From NCBI GenBank assembly GCA_045119835.1, contig JBGVED010000050.1:1-15132 (forward strand): a DNA stretch of 15,132 bases, in the 5' to 3' direction. This document shows positions 12,401 to 15,132 of this stretch, one piece after another (the first letter of the stretch is position 1; every line of letters begins with the position of its first letter). The position numbers and the translations under genes are program-made. The notes beneath the pieces are model-generated. The model was given only the letters and a program-made list of their open reading frames with translations. It did not search any database and was not told the origin of the DNA. This stretch comes from CALVUJ01 sp045119835. Its GTDB lineage: Bacteria > Bacillota_I > Bacilli_A > RFN20 > DUOF01.

Positions 12401-15132
12401 TATACAAAGATTAGAAGTAGAAACTGATTTAGTAATAGATAATAAGTATTACATAAAAGAAGGAACAACAATAAATACAATAGAATTAGAGTTTAATAGT
12501 AAGTTATTAAATGGAATAGAGGGAAGAGAGAGATATAAATTAGTAGCAGTAATTAACAATGTTATATATGTAGAGATGATAACTACAGATGGATTAGTAT
12601 ATAGAGCAAGTAATATAATAGTCGAAAGTGTAGAAGGATTTGAAGAAGGAGCCATAAAAGTAGGAGTACAGACATGGGATGATTTATATGGCGGTTATAG
12701 TAATGAAGTAGTAGGAAGTAATAATGCAACATATAAAGTAGAAGAAATAGAGGCAGATGTTTACTATGATAGTGTTGGGCCAGAAGTAGAGATAAATGAA
12801 GTATTTGAAAATGATATAGTAGGAAAAGAAGTAATATTAACATTTACATGTACTGATGAGTTAAGTGGATGTCAAAGTTTAGTAGTAAAAGTAGGAGAAA
12901 CAGAGATAGTAGAGAGTGAAGGAAAATATAGAATAGATTTAAGCGAAGTAGAAGGAAAAGTAGAAATAACATATATAGGAATAGATAAATTAGGAAATGA
13001 AAAAGAATTTATTAAAGAATACGTAGTAGATAAAGAAGCACCAAATGTAGTAATAAGAGATGAAGCAATAAATAAACCAATAACAAGTAAAGATACTAAT
13101 TTGGTAAGAAATGAAATAGAAGTAGTAGCAAGTGATGTTTTAAGTGGATTAAAAGAAGGAACTCAAGCATGTTATAAATGGGAGAAAGCAGGGGAGGTAG
13201 TAGAAACTGATTGCGTAGGGTTTGATAATGGAAAAGTAAGAATACAAGTACCAGAATTAGAAGGAAAATATGTATTAAAAGTATATGGAATAGAAGATAA
13301 AGTAGGAAATGTAATAGAAGAAGTGGTAAGTAAGGAAATAGAGATAGATAATAGTGCTCCAGAAATTGAAAAAGTAGAAATAGAAGCAAGTAGATGTAAA
13401 GAAGAAAATGGAATAATATATTGTGGTAAATCAAGTGGAGAATACAATTTAATAAAAGTAAAAGTTAGCTTCTTAGAAGTAAGTGAGATAGTAAAACCAA
13501 TAGTAATAGAGAGTGAAGAGTTTGAAGTAAGAGGAATAACAATTTTAGGAAAAATAGTAGAATTTGAATTAAGAGTAAGAAGTGATGTAATAAGAAATAA
13601 AAATAATATGACATTAAGAATGGAAGTAGTAGATGCATTAGGACATGAAGCGATATTTGCTAATGTAGAATTAGAGAATGTAGTAATAGATGTAGAGAAT
13701 AATGTAGAAGAAGTTGTAATAGAATTAGATAATGAGAAGAAGAGAATAGGAACAAAAGTAGAGAGAATAGAAATAAGAGACAGTGGATTAGCGCCAGTAA
13801 GTTATGAATGTACAATGAAGACATTAAAAGGAAGAGAGATAAGTTGCGAAAGCGAGTTAGAAGAGAGTGCAGAGATTACAATTAAATATACAGATTTGGT
13901 TGGAAATAGTGGTGTTTATAAAGAAATAATAGAAATTGATAATACGATTGAAGCAGGAGTATATGAAATAGAAGATAACCAAATGGTAGCAAAAGAGACA
14001 TTAGGAGAAGTAAAAGTATTTAATAAGAATGTAATCTTAAGAATAAAAGGATTAAAAGAGAACGTTAAATATGTTGTTAAATATTGTACTGAAGAAAATG
14101 TATGTGAAGATAGGATAATATCTAGTGAGTATGCAATGGAAGATGTAGAATTATCGTTAGTTATAGAAGAAGGAAAGAGTGTAGTAGTAGAAATAGAAGA
14201 TGAAGCAGGTAATAAACTAGCAAAAGAAATTAGTGTAAAGGTAGTGGATTTAGTAGTAAGTTATAATGAAAATGTATGGGCTAAGAATCACTACATATCA
14301 ATAGGATCATTTAGTGAGTTCTATAAAGTAGGATATGCAATGTACAAAGATATGCAATCAACAACAGAGCGAGAGTTAAAAGGTGGAGAAATAGTTCTAA
14401 AAGACTATAATGGCGCATATCAAATGGTTTTAAAAGCATACTTATCAGCAAATCACTATAAAGAAGAAACATTTACATTATTATTTGATAACGAATTAGA
14501 TGTAAATAACTTTACTGTAGAGTATAAAGAAGGAAATGAAACATATGATGGAAGTTGGAGTAATGAAGATATTGAAGTAGTAATAAAAGAGAAGGAAGCA
14601 AGTAGTGAGTTAAGTGGAATTGTAGTAGTTAAGATAAATGAAATAGAGTACAGTAAAGAAGTAAACGAAAAAGAGTTTAAATGTTCAATAAGAGAAAATG
14701 GAAAATACACAATAGTAGTTAAAGATGCTGCAGGAAATACTAGAACAATAGTAGAAAATAAAGAGATAAAGATAGATAAAGAAGGATACTCTATAGAAGA
14801 AATAAATGTAAGTGAAGAGTGGAAGAAAGAGCATATATTAACGTTCAACTTTAAAGGTGTAGCAATGGCAGCATTTAGTAAAGTACAATGGATGCTAATA
14901 GAAGAAGAAAAGAATATAGATACAAGTAATTTAACAGAAAGCAACTTCAAAGAATTCTATAATATGTATTCAGGAGTGGTAAAGAGTGAGAATAGTGAAA
15001 ATAGATCAACACGAGCTGTTATAGAGTATAAAGTAGAGTTCAAAGAGAAATTAGAAGATAGAAGAATATGTGAATTTATACTATATATAGAAGATGAAGC
15101 AGGAAATGGAACATTGTATACAAAGACAATAA
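348..15132 (+). CDS. Giant exported multi-domain Ig-like surface protein (3' end beyond window)
   Basis: One frame is open from the ATG at 348 to the last base, giving at least 4,928 residues (over 500 kDa) and still no stop. Residues 1-43 look like a Sec signal peptide. Almost everything after it reads as beta-strand-rich, with repeated linkers of the form D-x-x-x-P (for example DSKAP, DNEKP, DVSAP, DTKAP, DNEIP, DKEAP, DNSAP) and GN turns (DxxGN, AGN) that are typical ends of bacterial Ig-like domains. Domain blocks are listed as separate features. No catalytic motif is evident; the likely role is a fibrous surface structure, adhesin or envelope-associated stalk, by analogy with Bap-like and other large Ig-array proteins. 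The mature protein is rich in Glu, Lys, Val, Ile, Asn and Ser, and contains many paired cysteines. Codon use changes sharply within the gene near 2.6-2.8 kb. It has its own promoter region and no co-transcribed upstream gene. Function and anchoring are not determined here. Confidence 0.93.
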   Translation, partial: MCSSCESKFIKNNRKIMNVFKYLVLIFAFFVVGNFSCKDRVKAEELKDFSYNDSRIYFKLYGWVNGTESETLKATCSGIVYHNKKYQMTDQGGAHSVYVKIERSTRTIYMYDSYKNPSWVSQGTFISNYSGTSCEKNGFTLNITTPGGVNESESIPAYYFSTPALTVSVTSGSSSSSYAKSPTVSFSMSGASYYCYAVEPSGTSVSFVHADECKYTTNASSSTKYATKKTASASVTISGKTSGTYAVHTYVGNPRTSKGGPTKSIYVDSQGPTISTLGGGGSSWAKSYSVSPTITDSYSKVNTSKTSYCWNTNSTASTMTNCASTSTQINKTDLSNDKYYFHVKAVDNAGNESYAVSSAYKIDSKAPTIGSMSGNSSWKKEHTISLPTISDGSPSSGVNTSKTSYCWNITSTASTMTNCASTTTKISGESGTYYFHVYAEDNLGNYQYAVSGAYKLDNEKPTIGSLSSGSTWKKSYTVSSPSISDNSKSGVDTSATEYCWNTSSSSTNMSSCSSTSLTISGVTGTYYFHVYAEDNAGNYDYKVSGAYKLDNTKPEISNLGGSSQWNQTYTASPSFYDEHSGMKSSSYLYCWNTSSSENDMSSCVSSAKTITGVTEKYYFHVYAEDNAGNYNYKVSAVYYLDNINPVISSLSIDKIIGKSVTLTVNAKDDHSGIDDMYICLLAATSNYSSCVSGTSSLIDVGSMSTTKTKSTADYTNLPDDAYKFKVVVYDLSKGTYGETNQIEGVSDIFVIDNTPVQITNISDPIIENSNGDEHLGNAFNKDYNVTWNFDLEDLTLQDVNKSGNVNDGVVSVSGGNTSGCRYQLTVTASTKKGSLVLNGCSGAVEDQELVVRLAKTAIVDKAGNPLLLDYEIGRVKLDNIKDKPKVTIANEKKIYITGDYILVDVELSKGYIQEAGSTGTVAYPVLTYKIGDKQPYKINEAKEVTANTKYRYEIEVLEEMVGEFSVVSLGYEVFSNRLVDQGGNVADYEHYEYSQVNGKIEVNTEGAGVTSVLVELYSDSSYTNKFDINNTSNTIYVSKDLYIRLIVGFSVYETDKDTYSLDVNKIQVEDLTLSCVLSGSALEGTVKNGYVSLTQTFDCEVLTTTQTEARKLIIKEGFIISKIPAKEDYNSGKLFEVNNEDYYIFEEAKYYGADGKVNVSYDSEVKYYNNVGVELSGCSLVKEVYCEFKDNKLEISNLDKGDSVVELETIRNKYGLLVKQNKFIVNVVESKDISVEVGLVSGTEKEYIVKESEEGNNSRYNYYVESSSLSSKSSNAFAYELSVKGDIEAGDEVVKVVEKGKDRSPSRKIRPEEIFYSDLSGNMEVAYEITFRSGIVKRVVINVVEYDSSKVVVEYEISGCSTYNADKCTLAGIYGKEITITMRIRDNNIVTKYGEKELLDEAADYGSKLNVVINEGIVTSVSQSKVELTNGTSKGAIELKAVLNDTIFINRTGLIYKISYSNLFKTITGEEVSGEKIITLNNSENVYIPLRLSTLEPYEYTCNAEMLCAVSIGDDEIPSKAKFDIVKGNGTTVTQEYTVANREVKIGSLTFKYIANNLNPVIESISGPFNSACESEISKLLLEGEMCFVIKVRDESETKSLQLVSTLIEMDNKFEVVRFEEIEVGIEKDANEMYEHTVVLVLKYKEDSAESKYTYNGRVVVKEGTIKDEFSFAGAETSKEITLELVPMSIGLEKIEVKGEEVGGFYNEYNIEVTFTKELSKIDELRVLVIDIESEKEATCTLKEGNAAVLVCSKLEGLKEGAHTIKALGKVTDVDGVIWSSEDQEISEVKLIYDVSAPEVSINEVRTEVGEYDTKHGFVIGLDIKDNLSGVYKIEEIAQPQVKVGEETCSVTNFEYKGGVYLITVAKCSVAGEVEVVIAEGSIKDKVGNKVALLELETGIEILDGKIELVKEPTYSKNYIKGGEVVEVEFEFNRDITLVNENLIKVSDEAASLKTYRIEGNKVILEVKARNKGEGSIDVNIENNAIKYVNAAGTIELVYAGGNFELEVEVISGEYEVELTGINQNGCVYDNGVYYCNEGDIIEVIFEANRDVENKGLSKMVVTIGGVERELEVEALDNIVVFSYVVKAEDNGSINLSSVEFKDVDKAGNEGKFSGRYALSTALKTYQLVKAEVEFKCEENMVWNALIGESYSAFRNSILENCAYSRNENELRGYASSNLINDYFGAIGEYEVEIVSKDAAGNEGVLKVKLNVIFGGNVKVTFNNITKVYDGEGYEYNKADIQVELPSLVGNIDSTYKNNALKNAITDKVVGKLKAGEGINVGEYVITSEQSSVVVEEYIRGEISLEIVEGKYVVEAKELDLNSCTLASIRVPYTGALIYAIDYEFECNGVALVGQMVTLGSKDVGETTYEISGISVKEGTLNYYVGSGKTLKGLATVEAAVIDLSEYTFREILKYYDGNDKVLQLEGEYEANDGIIRVRWDEESYYEVEGAFEEGEYTVRLKNARVVGNSNYIIELDGDNYAEAKGRLIADKVLDYEVEYTTKEETNVYSKTIYTNREVELKVVNYRSDLSNEYEGNNIGELFTHKYYECESKLENNNGYDLRDCTSISSSNSIKVSKSAYIYVEVVSPSGLKVVKEIEIKYDTEALELVDVYVVERNADIALDIAAKAEEKEYNYVVGNYIILVMEFNKNVESSVGLLEVIGEIQTTYLFELLEIKDNLVAFYYVVNNQDSTNYNLKVTANGLNEIEVRDAYGNKYAYSSNPSSTWGYVLNIDRENASILNAYIEVEGIESKEDVYYVSSIVATGKVLKVRIELSESGFIVYPKTIVVSGLELECSEDNGVLVCTRTLLANDLKGKDGLLEIDSFTTGKIVFATREITLTPYEVENKIRSNVYVDNEEFVVAFSVESVTRDEVKLTYDCNKELGCLLEVSDLDVKLDEEEVPVANIIISGRNITISGLSNIGGNTLKVLNVNVKASKVDYVGNIAVSDGIVALVDNQEIEVRFIEILEQGVFRKDKEIKVEVLLNKEIAKLDDAIKLTTNVEGVVFSYYKHENRTITFRYTVNVNEVEEEIRFVEVVGNVEDAIGNKLVNTDLSEVEVYGSAKIDTKAPEMITENITATCGLSGCNINSKVTITLPFSEKIYEYNGLYIETNYGIYNDVYTREPKSNRIVIVMDIDKNISDNLDSFVIEKIVGVFKDEAGNEVSVEEENVYENEEMGLDVTSPRIQSVNIVNKVAEADGNKYYKAGEKIEIEVVFSDEIANIDTVTLPVMSILFDSGTGVVNGVRVDNRTLKYEYTVSNKDNGNIRYISLSGSALKDSAGNVVDLATPAGEYGVVVDNESLEITLQHLSKTNDSVTLRYYCNKESVDCALSGNKDNYIINGIDSSLLTITADVDEGTQYKILIIEGINDFSGEITIQLKANVISDYVGNYNIASNVVELGIDNTRVEIMYSQGIEVSGCSNKLCGANEEVVIRIPFNKIIKTVDENVVLNIKVGEKEVVLVNPTFSINSNILVFKYVVGEEENGEIQLISISGGVIKDNITPTPNESVNPIEIKESYRNTGYVVDTKAPELERVESEAKDCKEVNGVAICKSLNKIKVTLYFNEEVYKYKNVLLESNFGNLATGAVEYSPESKIVEIEFSVSNTTNLDKFIITKLTGEFFDKKGNKLALSLNENVHENEEVSLDVEGPVVEKVEIASDCNEKEGKLYCKEGSLIEITVTFNEEIVNGDVSKNRPVMSLVFDNAGKGAVTSELLAGNKEIKYTYIVSSEDKGALKEIILSGGRLTDVVGNEAIVDIEVEYEKNIVVDNEIPGIISVVVSKNGEVLSGKTYVKENDEIKVVVEYSEEVSKEVKLFVYNSSYELIEEKEGRLVEGKIEYEYVVGSEEGNIRLVLRGSIVDIGLNEILIDEEYEENEIIAINSGFNLTVVREKESISPLDIGDRVLIYTIKGYNELIVEETYQTIKNSFRLMCEVGNSGYRQLCNNGKYDIEDIVLKLEVELGGEGYEVYWNPDSKLNSYTLQEIVRMKLEYVGEELKDVAGNEIEVEEAESYEYDNLQRAIQRLEVETDLVIDNKYYIKEGTTINTIELEFNSKLLNGIEGRERYKLVAVINNVIYVEMITTDGLVYRASNIIVESVEGFEEGAIKVGVQTWDDLYGGYSNEVVGSNNATYKVEEIEADVYYDSVGPEVEINEVFENDIVGKEVILTFTCTDELSGCQSLVVKVGETEIVESEGKYRIDLSEVEGKVEITYIGIDKLGNEKEFIKEYVVDKEAPNVVIRDEAINKPITSKDTNLVRNEIEVVASDVLSGLKEGTQACYKWEKAGEVVETDCVGFDNGKVRIQVPELEGKYVLKVYGIEDKVGNVIEEVVSKEIEIDNSAPEIEKVEIEASRCKEENGIIYCGKSSGEYNLIKVKVSFLEVSEIVKPIVIESEEFEVRGITILGKIVEFELRVRSDVIRNKNNMTLRMEVVDALGHEAIFANVELENVVIDVENNVEEVVIELDNEKKRIGTKVERIEIRDSGLAPVSYECTMKTLKGREISCESELEESAEITIKYTDLVGNSGVYKEIIEIDNTIEAGVYEIEDNQMVAKETLGEVKVFNKNVILRIKGLKENVKYVVKYCTEENVCEDRIISSEYAMEDVELSLVIEEGKSVVVEIEDEAGNKLAKEISVKVVDLVVSYNENVWAKNHYISIGSFSEFYKVGYAMYKDMQSTTERELKGGEIVLKDYNGAYQMVLKAYLSANHYKEETFTLLFDNELDVNNFTVEYKEGNETYDGSWSNEDIEVVIKEKEASSELSGIVVVKINEIEYSKEVNEKEFKCSIRENGKYTIVVKDAAGNTRTIVENKEIKIDKEGYSIEEINVSEEWKKEHILTFNFKGVAMAAFSKVQWMLIEEEKNIDTSNLTESNFKEFYNMYSGVVKSENSENRSTRAVIEYKVEFKEKLEDRRICEFILYIEDEAGNGTLYTKTI
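477..842 (+). other. Non-repetitive N-terminal domain (residues 44-165)
   Basis: About 120 residues between the signal peptide and the first Ig repeat. They alternate polar and aromatic residues (IYFKLYGW, HSVYVKIE, TIYMYDSY) in a beta-like pattern and contain two cysteines (in KATCSG and GTSCEK). I recognise no family. Its position at the mature N-terminus makes it a candidate for the exposed tip or ligand-binding domain, by inference only. Codon use is mixed, like the repeats that follow. Confidence 0.5.
843..1148 (+). repeat. Divergent Ig-like repeat 0 (residues 166-267)
   Basis: The sequence is Ser/Thr-rich. It carries a Y-Y-C signature at Cys195 and a second cysteine at 213 (C-x17-C), followed by SGxxSGTYAVHTYV, which parallels GTYYFHVYAED in the next four repeats. 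It ends in the same linker type (SIYVDSQGP). It appears to be a degenerate first copy of the array. Confidence 0.6.
1149..1433 (+). repeat. Ig-like repeat A (residues 268-362)
   Basis: This is a 95-residue unit. It runs from DSQGPTI, through SSWAKSYSV and SYCWN (Cys309) to TMTNC (Cys322), then YYFHVKAVDNAGN and the next DSKAP linker. The spacing is C-x12-C. Its 65 bases at 1251-1315 match 1542-1606 in repeat B with only three differences, so A and B share a recent common copy. Confidence 0.85.
1434..1715 (+). repeat. Ig-like repeat B (residues 363-456)
   Basis: This is a 94-residue unit. It runs from DSKAPTIGSMSG, through WKKEHTISLP (Trp378), SYCWN (Cys406) and TMTNC (Cys419), to GTYYFHVYAEDNLGNYQY. 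It has the same C-x12-C spacing as repeats A, C and D. The short motif WKKEH reappears near the C-terminal end of the window (residue 4825). Confidence 0.87.
1716..1994 (+). repeat. Ig-like repeat C (residues 457-549)
   Basis: This is a 93-residue unit. It runs from DNEKPTIGSLSSG, through WKKSYTVSSP, EYCWN (Cys499) and MSSC (Cys512), to GTYYFHVYAEDNAGNYDY. It is close to repeat D over the second half, including at the DNA level around the AEDNAGNY codons. Confidence 0.87.
1995..2267 (+). repeat. Ig-like repeat D (residues 550-640)
   Basis: This is a 91-residue unit. It runs from DNTKPEISNLGG, through WNQTYTASP, LYCWN (Cys590) and MSSC (Cys603), to KYYFHVYAEDNAGNYNY. It is the last clear member of the Cys-Trp-Asn array; the following domain keeps the linker but loses the CWN signature. 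Confidence 0.85.
2268..2978 (+). other. Two Ig-like domains at the compositional transition (residues 641-877)
   Basis: The first (641-751) begins DNINPVISSLS and carries a C-x10-C (MYICL to SSC). The second (752-877) begins DNTPVQI, carries a widely spaced cysteine pair (SGCRY and NGCSG) and ends with VDKAGNP, as in SwmB/Bap-like bacterial Ig domains. Codon use changes from mixed to strongly A-ending across the second domain. Confidence 0.55.
2979..5726 (+). other. Long beta-rich stretch without a clear family (residues 878-1793)
   Basis: More than 900 residues of Val/Ile/Glu/Lys-rich sequence, with strand-like alternation and paired cysteines in hairpin-like contexts. Examples are SGCSLVKEVYC, SGCSTYNADKC, YTCNAEMLC and ATCTLKEGNAAVLVC. 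Domain boundaries are hard to place because D-x-x-x-P linkers are scarce here. I would expect eight to ten degenerate Ig-like domains by length. I recognise no enzyme motif. Confidence 0.45.
5727..6998 (+). other. Ig-like domains preceding the YDG block (residues 1794-2217)
   Basis: The stretch starts with the linker DVSAPEVSI (residue 1794) and contains IKDNLSGVY, SIKDKVGN, FNRDI and DKAGNEG, which match the strand and turn motifs of bacterial Ig-like domains. One of the C-x8-C motifs lies here (Cys2027 and Cys2036, NGCVYDNGVYYC). The motif F-S-Y-V-V-x4-DNG-S-I is the first good example of the Y-x-V...D-x-G-x-I signature seen again in the super-repeat. Confidence 0.55.
6999..7850 (+). repeat. 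YDG/MBG-like domain block (about residues 2218-2501)
   Basis: Two motifs K-x-Y-D-G occur at residues about 2227-2231 (TKVYDGEGY) and 2414-2418 (KYYDGNDK). Each is followed by the elements known from YDG/MBG repeats: a G-E-Y turn (NVGEYVIT, EEGEYTVRL) and a further strand that runs into the next unit (YVVEAKELDL). A middle segment (PYTGALIYAI, DVGETTYEISGI) looks like a third, degenerate unit. YDG/MBG domains are known from large bacterial surface and filamentous proteins, where they serve as stalk modules. Assignment is by pattern memory, not by a profile search. Confidence 0.5.
7851..8909 (+). other. Beta-rich linker region between YDG block and super-repeat (residues 2502-2854)
   Basis: About 350 residues with Ig-like elements: MEFNKNV, then AFYYVV and VRDAYGNKY, which follow the Y-x-V ... 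D-x-x-GN order. It also includes a C-x8-C motif (Cys2796 and Cys2805, ECSEDNGVLVC). A less typical part (YECESKLENNNGYDLRDC) also has two cysteines. I cannot place exact domain limits. Confidence 0.45.
8910..10235 (+). repeat. Super-repeat unit 1 of four Ig-like domains (residues 2855-3296)
   Basis: This is a 442-residue module. The order is: Z, from VDNEEF with YDCNKELGC and VDYVGN; W, with VEVLLNKEI and VEDAIGN; X, from DTKAPE, ending ENVYENEEMGLDVTSP; Y, with KAGEKIEIEVVFSDEI, LPVMSILFD, YTVSNKDNGNI and LKDSAGN. The same order recurs in the next unit. Domain Y matches the bacterial Ig-like pattern Y-x-V ... D-x-G-I ... D-x-AGN known from Bap-like proteins. Confidence 0.7.
10236..11642 (+). 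repeat. Super-repeat unit 2 of four Ig-like domains (residues 3297-3765)
   Basis: This is a 469-residue module in the same domain order. Z starts VDNESL and has YYCNKESVDC and SDYVGN; its first 29 residues align without gaps to unit 1. W has IRIPFNKI and VFKYVVGEEENGEI. X starts DTKAPE and ends ENVHENEEVSLDVEGP. Y has ITVTFNEEI, RPVMSLVFD, YIVSSEDKGAL and LTDVVGN. Unlike unit 1, domains X and Y each carry a C-x8-C pair (Cys3542/3551 and Cys3660/3669). Confidence 0.7.
11643..12767 (+). other. Further Ig-like domains after the super-repeat (residues 3766-4140)
   Basis: It begins VDNEIPG, the same linker that opens each super-repeat unit. It continues with another Y-type domain (VKENDEIKVVVEYSEEV, YEYVVGSEEGNI) and an EYEENE segment reminiscent of the ENVxENEE linker. 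The middle part (IYTIKGYNEL, MCEVGNSGYRQLC, LKDVAGNEI) keeps the DxxGN turn. It may be a third, decayed super-repeat that lost part of its order. Confidence 0.5.
12768..15132 (+). other. C-terminal Ig-rich region in the window (residues 4141-4928)
   Basis: Linkers DSVGP (4141), DKEAP (4228) and DNSAP (4334) space out Ig-like domains of the kind found in Big_3/HYR-like arrays, with repeated DxLSG and DKxGN motifs. A C-x13-C pair (Cys4275 and Cys4289, ACYKWEK...ETDC) parallels the YCWN...C pair of the N-terminal repeats. A C-x8-C motif lies at Cys4350/4359. The last part (EWKKEHILTF, then EDEAGNG) resembles the N-terminal repeats. Translation is still open at 15132, so the anchor and true end are unseen. 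Confidence 0.6.

Noticed and set aside
2971..14950. Many leucine-rich open frames on the minus strand (also 420-713 and 2385-2570)
   Set aside because: They lie wholly antisense to the continuous + strand gene and read as Leu/Ile/Tyr/His low-complexity because TTA, AGT, GTA and ATA codons on the sense strand mirror into such residues. They look nothing like normal proteins.

Overview
The window is AT-rich (about 30% GC by eye). It holds the 3' tail of one gene and most of one enormous second gene, both on the + strand. A canonical AGGAG-type ribosome binding site, a U-tract terminator, a TATAAT box and a Gram-positive style export signal suggest a low-GC Bacillota-like bacterium. All tryptophans I read are TGG and no in-frame TGA appears, so code 11 fits and a Mycoplasma-type code is not needed. 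The style of the protein (Ig-like, AEDNAGNY-type repeats) resembles surface proteins of uncultured gut Firmicutes. That placement is an impression, not a demonstration.

Layout: 3-176 is the C-terminus of an upstream protein that ends in a membrane span and a basic tail. 186-230 is a strong intrinsic terminator. 231-347 is the promoter region of the giant gene, with a TATAAT box, an 8-bp inverted repeat and a Shine-Dalgarno sequence. From the ATG at 348 to the last base a single frame stays open: at least 4,928 codons, with no stop inside the window.

The giant protein is a secreted or surface-exposed array of Ig-like beta-sandwich domains. From the N-terminus I can see: a signal peptide (residues 1-43); a non-repetitive leader domain; one divergent and four clear 91-95 residue Ig repeats with a Cys-Trp...Cys signature; a long poorly classified beta-rich stretch; two or three YDG/MBG-like units; a duplicated four-domain super-module (period 442-469 residues); and a final Ig-rich region that echoes motifs of the N-terminal repeats. 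No catalytic motif and no C-terminal anchor is visible, and the anchor, if any, lies beyond the window.

The most interesting signals are: (a) an abrupt change in codon use inside this one gene near 2.6-2.8 kb; (b) a recurrent C-x8-C motif, unusual because low-GC Gram-positives tend to avoid cysteine in exported proteins; (c) the super-repeat; and (d) an almost cytosine-free, purine-loaded coding strand. Leucine-rich open frames on the minus strand are by-products of that composition and are not annotated.
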